A DNA stretch of 64,000 nucleotides from Burkholderiales bacterium PBB6 (GTDB taxonomy: Bacteria > Pseudomonadota > Gammaproteobacteria > Burkholderiales > Burkholderiaceae_C): positions 930,001 through 994,000 of the forward strand of contig NKIH01000001.1 of NCBI GenBank assembly GCA_002255925.1, given 5' to 3'. This document shows, one piece after another, positions 27,133-36,995 of the stretch. The notes under the pieces are model-generated. The model saw nothing but the letters and a program-made list of their open reading frames with translations, was not told where the DNA came from and did no database searches. The first letter of the stretch is position 1. Every line of letters begins with the position of its first letter. The position numbers and the translations under genes were made by a program.

Positions 27133-27255
27133 ATGGCGCAGACTCCTGAACAACGCAAGGCCAACCTGAAGCTCGGACTCGTGCTGGCTTCGGTGGCCGT
27201 GGTGCTGGGTGTCGGCTTCGTGGTGAAAATCGCGCTGCTTGGCGGCGTCCACTGA
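27133..27255 (+). CDS. Small cytochrome oxidase assembly protein (40 residues)
   Basis: A 40-residue reading frame starts MAQTPEQRKANLKLGL and contains one membrane helix (LVLASVAVVLGVGFVVKIALL). It lies 7 bases after ctaD and 7 bases before ctaG in the same direction, so it fits the operon. Tiny proteins of this form occupy the same slot in Burkholderiales and are annotated as cytochrome oxidase small assembly proteins. Its mechanism is not known. Confidence 0.8.
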   Translation: MAQTPEQRKANLKLGLVLASVAVVLGVGFVVKIALLGGVH

Positions 27256-27262
27256 GCCCCCC

Positions 27263-27883
27263 ATGACCCTGATCGAGCGACTCCGGCGCGACAACCACCA
27301 GATGGTGGTGAAGCTGCTCGTGGTGACGGCCCTGATGTTCGGCTTCGGCTATGCGCTTGTGCCCATGTACAAGCACATCTGCGAGGCCCTGGGCATCAAC
27401 GTGCTGTCGCTGTCTGAGCAGAAGAACGGCGGCGTGAGTGGCACGCGTGAGCGGCCTGCGAACACGCAGGTCGATCTCACGCGCAGCATCACGGTCGAGT
27501 TCGACGCCAACGCCCGCGGCCCTTGGGAGTTCAAACCCGCGCAGCGTTCAGTGGTGGTGCACCCGGGTGAAATGGCCACCGTGATGTACGAGTTCCGCAA
27601 TGTGCAGAACCGTGTCATGGCAGCGCAGGCCATCCCAAGCTACGCACCGCACCAGGCGTCGACGCACTTCAACAAGCTCGAATGCTTCTGCTTCAACGAA
27701 TACACCCTGCAGCCCGGCGAAAGCAAGCAGTGGCCTGTGGTGTTCTACATTGATCCGAAGCTGCCGCGCGACGTGACCACCATCACCTTGTCGTACACCT
27801 TCTTCGAGGTGGGTGGCAAGACGCCTGCGGCGCCTACGGGCAAGGCCGCAGCCGTTGTCACAGGCACCGGGGAGCGCTCATGA
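27263..27883 (+). CDS. ctaG: Cytochrome c oxidase assembly protein CtaG (Cox11)
   Basis: It inserts copper into the CuB site of subunit I. The 206-residue protein has an N-terminal membrane anchor (LLVVTALMFGFGYALVPMYKHIC) and a periplasmic Ig-like domain. Cox11 copper residues appear in KLECFCFNEYTLQPGE, with CFC, and the VFYIDPKLP segment is typical. It overlaps the DUF2970 gene by 4 bases. ATG 27263 is used; the frame opens earlier but inside the small upstream gene. Confidence 0.95.
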   Translation: MTLIERLRRDNHQMVVKLLVVTALMFGFGYALVPMYKHICEALGINVLSLSEQKNGGVSGTRERPANTQVDLTRSITVEFDANARGPWEFKPAQRSVVVHPGEMATVMYEFRNVQNRVMAAQAIPSYAPHQASTHFNKLECFCFNEYTLQPGESKQWPVVFYIDPKLPRDVTTITLSYTFFEVGGKTPAAPTGKAAAVVTGTGERS

Positions 27884-28116
27884 GCGAGCCCGGCGACCTG
27901 CGTGAGGCAGCGTCCCGCAAGGGCACGTTTCTGGGCACGATGAAGGCAGTTGCCTGGTCGTTTTTTGGTGTCCGTCGTGGCGCCGATTATGAAAAAGATG
28001 TGAGCCAGATCAATCCGGTGCATCTCGTCATCGCGGGCCTGCTCGGCGCCGCGGTGTTCGTGGGCACCTTGGTGGTCCTGGTGAAGTGGGTGGTTGGCAG
28101 CGGCGTGGCCGCATGA
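27880..28116 (+). CDS. DUF2970 small membrane protein
   Basis: This 78-residue protein contains KAVAWSFFGVRRGADYEKD, the conserved core of DUF2970, followed by one membrane helix (LVIAGLLGAAVFVGTLVVLVKWVV). It starts within the ctaG stop (ATGA). The family is found in oxidase operons of betaproteobacteria. No function is established. Confidence 0.85.
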   Translation: MSEPGDLREAASRKGTFLGTMKAVAWSFFGVRRGADYEKDVSQINPVHLVIAGLLGAAVFVGTLVVLVKWVVGSGVAA

Positions 28117-28159
28117 CCACCCCCGGTTGAATTCAAGATACAGCGTTCAAGTTACTGAG

Positions 28160-28183
28160 CCAATTCGAATTGGTGTCAAGGAG
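28160..28183 (+). promoter_or_regulatory. Palindrome and ribosome binding site in the coxC leader
   Basis: A perfect 14-base palindrome (CCAATTCGAATTGG, 28160-28173) lies 4 bases before a strong AAGGAG ribosome binding site (28178-28183), which sits 9 bases before the coxC ATG. It could be an operator or an RNA hairpin affecting coxC translation. Confidence 0.45.
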
Positions 28184-28192
28184 AGACAAGCA

Positions 28193-29077
28193 ATGTCCGC
28201 AGTAAGCAACCACGGGGCGACGCCCTATTACTTCGTGCCGGGGCCTTCGCGCCACCCGGTGATGGCCGCCATCGGCCTGTTCTTTGTCATCCTTGGCGCC
28301 GGTCAATGGGTCAACGGCCACGGCTGGGGCGCCTGGTCGCTGCTGCTGGGCATGGTGATCTGGCTGACGGTGCTGTACCAGTGGTTCGGCGACGCCATCA
28401 GCGAAAGCATGGACGGCCAGTACTCCGATCGCATCGATGTCTCCTTCCGCTGGAGCATGAGCTGGTTCATCTTCTCGGAAGTGATGTTCTTCGCAGCGTT
28501 CTTCGGTGCGCTGTACTGGGCTCGCAACCATTCGCTGCCGATGCTGGGCAACCTGGATCACCAGGTGCTTTGGCCTGATTTCAAGGCTATCTGGCCGAGC
28601 GCCATGGCTGGCCTGACCGCTTCGCCGGCAGGCACGGTCGAGCCGTTCACCACGATGGGCCCGTGGCCGATCCCGACGATCAACACCGGCATCCTGCTGA
28701 CGTCCGGCATCACGCTGACCATCGCTCACCACGCCCTGATCGCCGGCCAACGCGCCAAGACGATTTTCTGGATGTGGGTGACGGTGCTGCTGGGTGTGGT
28801 CTTCCTGGGCTTCCAGGCTTACGAGTACATGCACGCCTACAGCGAGCTGAACCTGAAGTTGACCTCGGGCATCTACGGTTCGACCTTCTACATGCTCACC
28901 GGCTTCCACGGCTTTCACGTGTTCCTCGGCATGCTGATGCTGCTGATCATCACGCTGCGCCTGACGAAGGGCCACTTCACGGCTGACCGTCACTTCGGTT
29001 TCGAAGGCGCTGCCTGGTACTGGCACTTTGTCGACGTGGTCTGGCTCGGCCTCTACATCGTCGTTTACTGGATGTAA
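28193..29077 (+). CDS. coxC: Cytochrome c oxidase subunit III
   Basis: This 294-residue, seven-helix subunit supports proton uptake and stability of the oxidase. Marks are YYFVPGPSRHPVMA, WFIFSEVMFFAAFFGALYWAR, HHALIAGQR, FLGFQAYEYMHAY, FHGFHVFLG and the closing WYWHFVDVVWLGLYIVVYWM. The ATG at 28193 is supported by AAGGAG. It ends the first oxidase transcript, followed by two hairpins. Confidence 0.96.
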   Translation: MSAVSNHGATPYYFVPGPSRHPVMAAIGLFFVILGAGQWVNGHGWGAWSLLLGMVIWLTVLYQWFGDAISESMDGQYSDRIDVSFRWSMSWFIFSEVMFFAAFFGALYWARNHSLPMLGNLDHQVLWPDFKAIWPSAMAGLTASPAGTVEPFTTMGPWPIPTINTGILLTSGITLTIAHHALIAGQRAKTIFWMWVTVLLGVVFLGFQAYEYMHAYSELNLKLTSGIYGSTFYMLTGFHGFHVFLGMLMLLIITLRLTKGHFTADRHFGFEGAAWYWHFVDVVWLGLYIVVYWM

Positions 29078-29084
29078 AAAACAG

Positions 29085-29105
29085 ATGGGCCCACGCGGGG
29101 CCCAT
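29085..29105 (+). other. Hairpin after coxC
   Basis: A perfect 8-bp inverted repeat (29085-29092 with 29098-29105) with a 5-base loop starts 7 bases after the coxC stop. It has no T-run of its own and stands just before the terminator at 29117. Confidence 0.5.
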
Positions 29106-29116
29106 GCTTCCAAGAG

Positions 29117-29140
29117 AACGCCGCCTTGTGCGGCGTTTTT
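29117..29140 (+). terminator. Intrinsic terminator after coxC
   Basis: Stem AACGCCGC (29117-29124) pairs with GCGGCGTT (29130-29137) around a 5-base loop, and the T-run extends to 29140. It lies between convergent coxC and the DUF2909 gene. The AA at the left foot gives TT on the other strand, so it may act in both directions. Confidence 0.75.
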
Positions 29141-29150
29141 GCTGCCTCGA

Positions 29151-29372
29151 TCAGCTGCCGATCGGCAAGCCGGTCGGTCGGATCCAGCCCATGTACCAGG
29201 ACAGCAGGATGAACAGGAACAGCGTCACCGACAGGCCGACGCGCACCGCCAGGGCCCACGCCATGCGCGAGTTCTGCTCCTGTTTGCCCTGGCCGCGGCG
29301 CAGCATGAACAGGCCCGCACCCGCAAGGGCGCAGAGGATGGCGATCAAGGCCAGCACAATGATGATTTTCAT
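29151..29372 (-). CDS. Twin transmembrane protein (DUF2909)
   Basis: The 73-residue protein has two membrane helices (IIIVLALIAILCALAGAGLFML and LSVTLFLFILLSWYMGWI) joined by a polar loop RRGQGKQEQNS. The size and the WYMGWIRP end fit the DUF2909 family found beside coxC and surf1 in betaproteobacteria. It is transcribed against the oxidase genes and is divergent from surf1 with 42 bases between. Function unknown. Confidence 0.8.
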   Translation of the reverse strand: MKIIIVLALIAILCALAGAGLFMLRRGQGKQEQNSRMAWALAVRVGLSVTLFLFILLSWYMGWIRPTGLPIGS

Positions 29373-29414
29373 GACGCCTGATTATTCCACCCTGTTCGAG
29401 ATGGGCGCTTTGCC

Positions 29415-30149
29415 ATGACCCTGTCCACCACCGGGCGACGTCGGCTCGTATTGCTGGCCGCTGTGGTCGCCTGCCTCGTCACGGCCAGGCTGGGCGTTTG
29501 GCAGCTCGACCGGGCCGAGTCCAAGCTCGCCCTGCAGGCCGCCATCCAGACAGCTGCTGAAGCCTCACCGCTGAGCCAGGCGGAATTGGCGCGCGACGAG
29601 GACGGGCTATCCCGCCAGCTGCATCGCCAGATCACCTTGCAGGGCGAATGGCTGGACAGCGCCACGGTCTACCTCGACAACCGCCAGATGCGCGGCCGGC
29701 CCGGCTTCTTCGTGGTCACGCCCTTGCGGCTGGCCAGTGGCGATGCGGTGCTGGTTCAACGCGGCTGGTTGCCGCGAGATGCCCAGGACCGCAGCCGCGT
29801 TCCAACCTTCACCAGCCAAGTCGGGGTGGTGACTGTGCTGGCCCGCATCGAGGCGGCGCCGTCCCGGCTGGCCTCGCTGGGTCAGGAAGCGCCGGGCCCG
29901 ATACAGCAGAACATCGATGTTGAAGAGCGATCCAGGGCGCTGGGCCTGAGCTTGCGCCCGCTCTCCGTCCAGCAACTGGTGGCCCCCGGCGACCAGCCGG
30001 ACGGCCTGTTGCGTGATTGGCCGCAAGTGTCCGTGGATGTGCACAAGCATTACGGGTATGCGGCCCAGTGGTTTGTCTTCTGCGCGATGATCGCGGGTCT
30101 TTATGTCTGGTTCCAACTCCTCCGCCCACGCCGTGTCCGCACCTCATGA
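29415..30149 (+). CDS. SURF1 family cytochrome oxidase assembly protein
   Basis: SURF1 (Shy1) proteins help put heme a into subunit I. The 244-residue protein has an N-terminal helix (LVLLAAVVACLVTARLGVWQLDRA, with the GxWQxxR motif). The periplasmic part contains YLDNRQMRGRPGFFVVTPL and VQRGWLP. It ends with a second helix containing HYGYAAQWF, the conserved SURF1 signature. The Sco-like gene downstream starts within its last 47 bases. Confidence 0.93.
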   Translation: MTLSTTGRRRLVLLAAVVACLVTARLGVWQLDRAESKLALQAAIQTAAEASPLSQAELARDEDGLSRQLHRQITLQGEWLDSATVYLDNRQMRGRPGFFVVTPLRLASGDAVLVQRGWLPRDAQDRSRVPTFTSQVGVVTVLARIEAAPSRLASLGQEAPGPIQQNIDVEERSRALGLSLRPLSVQQLVAPGDQPDGLLRDWPQVSVDVHKHYGYAAQWFVFCAMIAGLYVWFQLLRPRRVRTS

Positions 30150-30813
30150 TGATCCCGTCTCGATGACGGTCCACACCTTGCCCGCCGCCGAGCTGGCGCC
30201 CGTTGGTCAGACTCGCAAAGGCCGGCTGACGATGCTGCTGGTCTTGCTGGCCTGCGCTGCGCCGGTGATCGCGTCCTACTTCAGCTATTACGTCGTCCGG
30301 CCCAGTGCCCGCAGCAACTATGCGGAGCTGATCCAGCCGACGGCAGGTATCCCGGCAGCGCTGGCCCTCACCGATGCGGCAGGCCAAGCCGTGCCCCCCC
30401 TGTCCCTGAAAGGGCAGTGGCTGATGGTGGTGGTGGCCGGTGGTGCTTGCGATGAACGCTGCGAAAAGCTGCTTTTCGCTCAACGACAGCTGCGCGAAAT
30501 GATGGGCCGCGAAAAGGAGCGCGTCGACCGTGTCCTGCTCCTGACCGACGACGCGCCGGTGCGCGCGCCCATCCAGGAAGCCTTGCGCTCGGGCACGCCG
30601 GCGACGGTGCTGCGCGTGCAGCGTGAGGCCTTGGCCAACTGGCTCAAGCCTGAAGCCGGCAGCGCGCTGGAAGATCACATCTACCTCGTCGACCCGATGG
30701 GCGAGTGGATGATGCGCACGCCGGTGGATCTGGATCCGGCCCGCTTCCGCAAGGACCTGGAGCGCTTGCTGCGCGCCTCGTCGTCCTGGGACCGCGAAGG
30801 TCGGGGTTCGTGA
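30103..30813 (+). CDS. Membrane-anchored Sco-like protein with CxxxC motif
   Basis: The protein (up to 236 residues) has one N-terminal membrane helix (LTMLLVLLACAAPVIASYFSYYVV) and a periplasmic domain with a thioredoxin-like look. A CDERC pair is spaced as in Sco proteins (CxxxC). EDHIYLVDPMG recalls the Sco segment [10 protein letters not shown], which has the copper-binding His. A role in copper delivery or in reducing CuA cysteines is inferred. Homologues sit between surf1 and ctaA in Burkholderiales as uncharacterised proteins. The start could also be ATG 30163, after the surf1 stop. Confidence 0.72.
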   Translation: MSGSNSSAHAVSAPHDDPVSMTVHTLPAAELAPVGQTRKGRLTMLLVLLACAAPVIASYFSYYVVRPSARSNYAELIQPTAGIPAALALTDAAGQAVPPLSLKGQWLMVVVAGGACDERCEKLLFAQRQLREMMGREKERVDRVLLLTDDAPVRAPIQEALRSGTPATVLRVQREALANWLKPEAGSALEDHIYLVDPMGEWMMRTPVDLDPARFRKDLERLLRASSSWDREGRGS

Positions 30814-31955
30814 TGCCAGACGTCAGCGCAGCCGACCATTGGCTCACCGGCCTGCAGCTCCTGCTGCTCGCCGGCGTGTTGAGCCTGCTGCCGCTGTCGG
30901 TGTGGGTGTGGCGCACGCGCACCGCGCCGCCCGCCACGCGCCTGCGCGCGCTCACGGCATTGACGCTGTTTCTGACCTTCGACCTGATCGTCTTCGGCGC
31001 CTTCACCCGGCTGAGCGATTCCGGCCTCGGTTGCCCTGACTGGCCCGGCTGCTACGCCGAAGCCACGCCCTGGGCGGCGCATGAAGAAATCCATGCCGCG
31101 CAGAGCGCCCAGCCGACCGGGCCGGTGACGTTCAGCAAGGCCTGGATCGAGATGATCCACCGCTACCTCGCCATGACGGTGGGGGCGTTGATCCTGCTTT
31201 CCTGCGCCTTGTCCTGGCGCTGGCGGGCACAGGTGCCGCAAGGCTGGAAATGGCCGCTGGCCACGCTGGCCTGGGTGCTGGTGCAAGGGCTGTTCGGCAA
31301 GTACACGGTCACGTTGAAGCTCTATCCGGCCATCGTCACCCTGCACCTGATGGGCGGCATCACCCTGCTGGCCTTGCTGGTGGTGCAGCATGAGCGCTAC
31401 CTGGCCATGCCCGTGGCGGTATCGACGGCGCTGCGCCGCGGCCTCTGGCTCGTGCTGGGGCTGCTGGTGGTGCAGGTCGCCCTTGGCGGCTGGGTCAGCA
31501 CGAACTACGCCGTACTGGCATGTCGCGGTTTCCCGACCTGCAATGGCCAATGGTGGCCCGACATGGATGCCGGCCACGGCTTCACCATCCTGCGTGAACT
31601 GGGCCGCGCCGGTAGCGGTGAGTACCTGCCTGCGAACGCACTGGTGGCCATCCACATGGCCCACCGGCTGATGGCGGTCGTGGTGTTGGCGGCCTTGTTG
31701 TCGCTGGCGCTGGCCTGCTGGCGCTCCGGCGGCGCCATGAAGCGCACGGCGGGTTGGCTGCTGGGCTTGAGCACGCTGCAGCTGGCCACCGGCCTGGGCA
31801 ATGTGGTGCTGCACTGGCCTCTGATTGGCGCCTTGCTGCACACCGGTGGCGCGGCAGCGTTGGTGGCGGTGCTGGTCGCCGCGCTCCAGCGAACCACCTT
31901 GCCCAAATCAAGTATTTCCCCCGCAAGTGCGTTCCAATCGGTTCGCACTGCCTGA
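30813..31955 (+). CDS. ctaA: Heme A synthase
   Basis: It oxidises the methyl group of heme O to the formyl of heme A. The 380-residue polytopic protein shows [21 protein letters not shown] near the N-terminus, then EMIHRYLA, with a heme-ligand His. [16 protein letters not shown] and HMAHRLMA follow in the second half. About eight membrane helices are visible. ATG 30813 follows the upstream gene by overlap. Heme O synthase follows 13 bases later. Confidence 0.95.
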   Translation: MPDVSAADHWLTGLQLLLLAGVLSLLPLSVWVWRTRTAPPATRLRALTALTLFLTFDLIVFGAFTRLSDSGLGCPDWPGCYAEATPWAAHEEIHAAQSAQPTGPVTFSKAWIEMIHRYLAMTVGALILLSCALSWRWRAQVPQGWKWPLATLAWVLVQGLFGKYTVTLKLYPAIVTLHLMGGITLLALLVVQHERYLAMPVAVSTALRRGLWLVLGLLVVQVALGGWVSTNYAVLACRGFPTCNGQWWPDMDAGHGFTILRELGRAGSGEYLPANALVAIHMAHRLMAVVVLAALLSLALACWRSGGAMKRTAGWLLGLSTLQLATGLGNVVLHWPLIGALLHTGGAAALVAVLVAALQRTTLPKSSISPASAFQSVRTA

Positions 31956-31968
31956 TCGTTGCTTCCTG

Positions 31969-32877
31969 ATGACTCCCACCCTTGCCCCGACCCCGCCAGC
32001 GTCTTCGCGCTGGTCCCAGTATTACGCGCTCACCAAGCCCCGGGTGGTTCAGCTGATCGTGTTCTGTGCCGTCATCGGCATGCTGCTCGCCGCACCCGGC
32101 CTGCCGTCGTGGCGCATCCTGGTCGCAGCCACCGCCGGCATCTGGCTGGTGGCGGGCGCCGCAGCCGCCTTCAATTGCCTGATCGAGCGCGAGATCGACC
32201 GCCGCATGAAGCGCACCGCCTGGCGCCCGACCGCCAAGGGCGAGTTGCCTGAAGCCCAGACGCTGCTGTTCTCGGGCGTGCTGTGCAGCATCGGTTGCGC
32301 CGTACTGTGGATCTGGGTGAACCCGCTCACCATGTGGCTGACGCTGGGTACCTTTGTTGGTTACGCCATCATCTACACGGTGGTGCTGAAGCCGCTGACC
32401 CCGCAGAACATCGTGATCGGCGGGGCGTCTGGTGCGATGCCGCCGGTGCTCGGGTGGGCCGCCGTGCGTGGCGATGCCGGGCCTGAGGCCTGGCTGTTGT
32501 GCCTGATCATCTTCCTGTGGACGCCGCCGCATTTCTGGGCGCTGGCGCTCTACCGCGCCGAGGAGTACCGCGCATCCGGCTTGCCCATGCTGCCGGTCAC
32601 CCACGGCGCTGAGCTGACACGGCTGCATGTATTTCTTTACACCATCATCCTGCTGGCCGGCACCATGCTGCCGTTCATCTACGGCATGAGCGGCTGGATC
32701 TACCTGGTCAGCGCCCTGGTGCTCGGTCTGGCTTTCATGGCCTATGCCTGGCGCCTCTGGCGCAACTACTCGGACGCCCTCGCGCGTCAGACCTTTCGCT
32801 TCTCCATCCTGCACCTGTCGCTGTTGTTCGCGGCCCTGCTGGTGGACCACTACGTCAGCCCATGGATGCACCAATGA
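31969..32877 (+). CDS. ctaB: Protoheme IX farnesyltransferase (heme O synthase)
   Basis: This UbiA-type prenyltransferase makes heme O from protoheme. The 302-residue membrane protein has [21 protein letters not shown], the Asp-rich [11 protein letters not shown] region (here [16 protein letters not shown]), and [16 protein letters not shown]. The second motif is the [27 protein letters not shown] segment. The stop overlaps the sco start as ATGA. Confidence 0.95.
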   Translation: MTPTLAPTPPASSRWSQYYALTKPRVVQLIVFCAVIGMLLAAPGLPSWRILVAATAGIWLVAGAAAAFNCLIEREIDRRMKRTAWRPTAKGELPEAQTLLFSGVLCSIGCAVLWIWVNPLTMWLTLGTFVGYAIIYTVVLKPLTPQNIVIGGASGAMPPVLGWAAVRGDAGPEAWLLCLIIFLWTPPHFWALALYRAEEYRASGLPMLPVTHGAELTRLHVFLYTIILLAGTMLPFIYGMSGWIYLVSALVLGLAFMAYAWRLWRNYSDALARQTFRFSILHLSLLFAALLVDHYVSPWMHQ

Positions 32878-33521
32878 ACCCAGGCCGCGCGCGCCGGCAC
32901 GCCTTGCTGGCTCTTGCAGGCGCCGCCACCACGCTGCTGGGTATGACCACCGGCTTGTCGGGTTGTGACCAGTCGGGCGGGCAGGGCGCTGCAGGCGTCA
33001 GTCCGTTCAAGGGCACCGATCTGACCGGGGCGGATTACGCCAAGGAGCTGGGGCTGCCCGACGTCGACGGCAAGGTGCGCACGCTCGCCGAGTTCAAAGG
33101 CAAGGTCGTGGCGGTCTTCTTTGGCTACGTGCAATGTCCCGATGTGTGCCCGATCACGATGGCCGAGCTGGCTGCCGTGAAGCAGCAACTGGGGGCGGAT
33201 GGCGCCAAGCTGCAGCCGGTGTTCGTCACGGTAGATCCGGAGCGCGACACGGCCGCGGTGCTCAAGCCCTACCTCGCCAACTTCGGCAGCGATTTCATCG
33301 CGCTGCGCGGCGAGTCTGAACAGATCAAGAACCTGGCCAAATCTTTCAAGGTCTTCTACGCGAAGGTGCCGGGCAAGTCAGACGCCAACAACTACACGAT
33401 GGACCACTCCGCTGCGGTTTACCTCTTCGACACCGAAGGCCGGGTGCGTGTGTACGAGCGCTACGGCACGCCGGTTGACGCCCTCGTCAACGACGTGAAG
33501 GTCTTGCTGGCTGGTCGTTGA
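32874..33521 (+). CDS. SCO1/SenC copper chaperone, lipoprotein
   Basis: It delivers copper to, or reduces, the CuA site of subunit II. The 215-residue protein has a lipoprotein signal ending LSGC and a thioredoxin-like domain with CPDVC copper cysteines in [24 protein letters not shown] and the copper-binding His in [11 protein letters not shown] complete the Sco set. It closes the oxidase assembly operon and is followed by a palindromic terminator. Confidence 0.93.
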   Translation: MNPGRARRHALLALAGAATTLLGMTTGLSGCDQSGGQGAAGVSPFKGTDLTGADYAKELGLPDVDGKVRTLAEFKGKVVAVFFGYVQCPDVCPITMAELAAVKQQLGADGAKLQPVFVTVDPERDTAAVLKPYLANFGSDFIALRGESEQIKNLAKSFKVFYAKVPGKSDANNYTMDHSAAVYLFDTEGRVRVYERYGTPVDALVNDVKVLLAGR

Positions 33522-33535
33522 GCTGGCACCAACAA

Positions 33536-33559
33536 CAAAGGCTCCCGCGGGAGCCTTTG
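33536..33559. terminator. Bidirectional terminator between sco and rpoH
   Basis: A perfect 24-base palindrome (CAAAGGCTCCCG and its mirror) lies between the convergent ends of sco and rpoH. T-rich bases follow on both strands, although neither run is long. Confidence 0.7.
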
Positions 33560-33611
33560 TCTTGTCTGCCGCCCGCAGCACTTGCTCGGGCAGCGGCGCG
33601 AGCGCCGGCCC

Positions 33612-34535
33612 TCAGACCGTCTCGATCGCCTTGCGCATCTTCTTCAACGCAGCCACCTCGATCTGGCGGATGCGCTCGGCGCTGACGCCGTATTCCGAGG
33701 CCAGTTCGTGCAGCGTCATGCCGCCCGAGCTGTCGTCGTTCACCTTCAGCCAGCGCTCTTCCACGATGCGGCGGCTGCGGTCGTCCAGTGCTGCCAGCGC
33801 CTGGGTGATGCCGTCGCTGGAGAGATGGTCGCGCTTGCGGGCTTCCAGTACGCGGGTGGGCTCATGGGTGTCATCGGCGAGGTAGGCGATGGGCGCGTAG
33901 CTCTCTTCGCCGTCGTCGGTCTGCGGCTCCAGGGCCACGTCACCGCCCGACATCCGGGTCTCCATCTCGATGACTTCTTCCGGCTTCACATTCAGCTGCT
34001 GCGCCACCACGTCCACTTCGTCGGGCGTCAGCGTGTTGCGGAAAGTTTCGGTGTCACCGGCCTTGCTCTTCAGACCCTGCTTCATCGAGCGCAGGTTGAA
34101 GAACAGCTTGCGCTGGGACTTGGTGGTCGCCACCTTCACCATGCGCCAGTTCTTCAGGATGTATTCGTGGATCTCGGCCTTGATCCAGTGCAGCGCGTAG
34201 CTGACCAGACGCACGCCCTGGCCCGGATCGAAGCGCTTGACCGCCTTCATCAGGCCGACATTGCCTTCCTGGATCAGGTCGCCCTGCGGCAGGCCGTAGC
34301 CCATGTACTGGCGCGACACCGACACCACCAGGCGCAGGTGCGACAACACCAGCCGACCGGCGGACTGCACATCACCATCGGCCTGCAGCTTGCGGCCGAG
34401 TTCGGATTCTTCCTCGGGGGTGAGCAGAGGAATGCGGTTGACCGCCGTGATGTAGGCATCCAGGTTGCCGATGGACGGCACCATGGCCCACGGGTCACGC
34501 AGGGCAACAGCGGTGGGGGTGGTCTTGATGTTCAT
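33612..34535 (-). CDS. rpoH: Heat-shock sigma factor RpoH (sigma-32)
   Basis: The 307-residue sigma factor directs RNA polymerase to heat-shock promoters. Region 2 shows DLIQEGNVGLMKAVKRFDP. The sigma-32 RpoH box is visible as QRKLFFNLRS. Region 4 ends with SEYGVSAERIRQIEVAALKKM, a helix-turn-helix. ATG 34535 gives the normal N-terminus; the frame extends further upstream into the operator, which is unlikely to be coding. A perfect CIRCE operator lies 42 bases upstream. Confidence 0.96.
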   Translation of the reverse strand: MNIKTTPTAVALRDPWAMVPSIGNLDAYITAVNRIPLLTPEEESELGRKLQADGDVQSAGRLVLSHLRLVVSVSRQYMGYGLPQGDLIQEGNVGLMKAVKRFDPGQGVRLVSYALHWIKAEIHEYILKNWRMVKVATTKSQRKLFFNLRSMKQGLKSKAGDTETFRNTLTPDEVDVVAQQLNVKPEEVIEMETRMSGGDVALEPQTDDGEESYAPIAYLADDTHEPTRVLEARKRDHLSSDGITQALAALDDRSRRIVEERWLKVNDDSSGGMTLHELASEYGVSAERIRQIEVAALKKMRKAIETV

Positions 34536-34573
34536 GCCGAGTCGGAGTGTCCGAAAGACGAAAGGTTCCAGAG

Positions 34574-34603
34574 ATATTAGCACTCTCCGAAGAGGAGTGC
34601 TAA
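34574..34603 (-). promoter_or_regulatory. CIRCE operator (HrcA site) overlapping the rpoH promoter
   Basis: TTAGCACTC (34577-34585), a 9-base spacer and GAGTGCTAA (34595-34603) match the CIRCE consensus at all 18 arm positions. On the minus strand the left arm merges with a -10-like TAATAT (34579-34574). The right arm supplies a -35-like TTAGCA (34603-34598) at 18-base spacing. Bound HrcA would therefore cover the promoter. Confidence 0.93.
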
Positions 34604-34649
34604 ACCCTGGAAAAGCCCCCGAAGCGACCTTTTTGGCGGTTTCCCGCCG

Positions 34650-35744
<1,095 letters not shown>

Positions 35745-35825
35745 GGGGAACTTTCGCTGTTGGGGACGGGAATGAAACGGTGGGGCCAGCAAGGGCACCA
35801 AACCGCGCATTTTAAGGCGGCTCCC

Positions 35826-35831
35826 TACAAT
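35826..35831 (+). promoter_or_regulatory. Possible -10 element for a leaderless ubiH-type transcript
   Basis: TACAAT ends 7 bases before the ATG at 35839 of the UbiH-type gene. No convincing -35 is present. On the opposite strand TAAAAT (35814-35809) could serve ychF. Confidence 0.38.
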
Positions 35832-35838
35832 CGGCTGC

Positions 35839-36948
35839 ATGAGCAACCTGGATGTGCGCATTCTTGGCACCGGCATCGTCAGCCGGACCCTCGCCCTGGC
35901 CCTGGCCCGACGGGGGCTGCGGGTAGCGCTGCAGGCCCGATCAGCCGCGGTGCCGGCCCAGCCTGACCTGCGCGCCTACGCGCTCAACCCGGCCTCGGTG
36001 GCGCTGCTCACCGACCTGAAGGTGTGGGACGCCTTGCCCGCCGACGCGCGCACTGAAGTGCACGACATGCGGGTGGCGGGTGATGCCCCCGGCGCGCAGC
36101 TGGCCTTGTCGGCGTGGCAGCAGGCCGTGCCGGCCCTGGCCTGGATCGTCGACGCGGCTGCGCTGGAAGCCACCCTCGACGCCGCATCGCGCTTCGCCCC
36201 GAATGTCGAGTTGCAGGAAGAGCCTGCCCCTGCGCCCTTGACCGTGGTCGCCGAAGGCAAGGCCTCGGCCGCCCGTGAGCAATTGGGCGTGCGCTTCGAG
36301 CGGCATGCCTATGGCCACAGCGCGCTCGCAGCCCGCTTGGTCAGCGACCGGCCCCATGCCGGCGTGGCGCACCAGTGGTTCCGCTCGCCGGATGTGCTGG
36401 CGCTATTGCCCTTCGACCGTCCGGAAGTCGGCCACAGCTTCGGGCTGGTCTGGTCGCAGCCGGAAGAGCAGGCACGCAACTGGCTGACGGCCGAGCCCGA
36501 GGCGCTGGAAGCCGTGTTGAACGCCATGACGGGCGGCGCGGCGGGCACCCTGCGCCTGGCCAGTGACCGTGCGGTGTGGCCGCTGGCGCTGGGCCATGCC
36601 AGCGAGGTGTGCGGCCCCGGCTGGGTGCTGGTGGGTGATGCCGCCCATGTGGTGCACCCGCTGGCGGGCCAGGGCCTGAACCTGGGTCTGGCCGATGTGA
36701 TGGCCCTGACCGATGTGCTGGCCAGCCGCGAAAGCTGGCGCAGCACCGGCGACCACGATCTGCTCAGGCGTTATGCCCGCCGCCGCCGGGCCGCCACCTG
36801 GGCGATGGCCCGCACCACCGACGGTCTGTGGCAGCTGTTTGCGCAGAATCCACCCGGCCTTCGGGAACTTCGCAACGCCGGACTGAGTCTGGTTGAACAC
36901 CTGCCCCCCCTCAAGCGCTGGCTGGTTGGTCGGGCGCTTGACGTATAA
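35839..36948 (+). CDS. UbiH/UbiF-type FAD-dependent hydroxylase
   Basis: This flavoprotein monooxygenase of the ubiquinone hydroxylase family hydroxylates the quinone ring. The 369-residue protein has a slightly altered dinucleotide loop ([16 protein letters not shown]). The second FAD motif is clear as [27 protein letters not shown], typical for UbiH/UbiF/UbiI. The middle domain is less conserved. Which ring position it acts on cannot be told from sequence. DsbC follows on the same strand after 47 bases. Confidence 0.85.
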   Translation: MSNLDVRILGTGIVSRTLALALARRGLRVALQARSAAVPAQPDLRAYALNPASVALLTDLKVWDALPADARTEVHDMRVAGDAPGAQLALSAWQQAVPALAWIVDAAALEATLDAASRFAPNVELQEEPAPAPLTVVAEGKASAAREQLGVRFERHAYGHSALAARLVSDRPHAGVAHQWFRSPDVLALLPFDRPEVGHSFGLVWSQPEEQARNWLTAEPEALEAVLNAMTGGAAGTLRLASDRAVWPLALGHASEVCGPGWVLVGDAAHVVHPLAGQGLNLGLADVMALTDVLASRESWRSTGDHDLLRRYARRRRAATWAMARTTDGLWQLFAQNPPGLRELRNAGLSLVEHLPPLKRWLVGRALDV

Positions 36949-36995
36949 AGCGCGTTCCACGGCTCTGCGTGCGGGCCATTCACCTCAGGATGTTC

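Noticed and set aside
25401..27164. 587-residue minus-strand frame opposite ctaD, His-rich
   Set aside because: Artefact of the membrane-protein codons of subunit I; no plausible start signal or homology.
34635..34648. Hairpin GGCGG-GAAA-CCGCC just after the ychF stop
   Set aside because: On the ychF transcript it is followed by A residues, not U, so it is not an intrinsic terminator.
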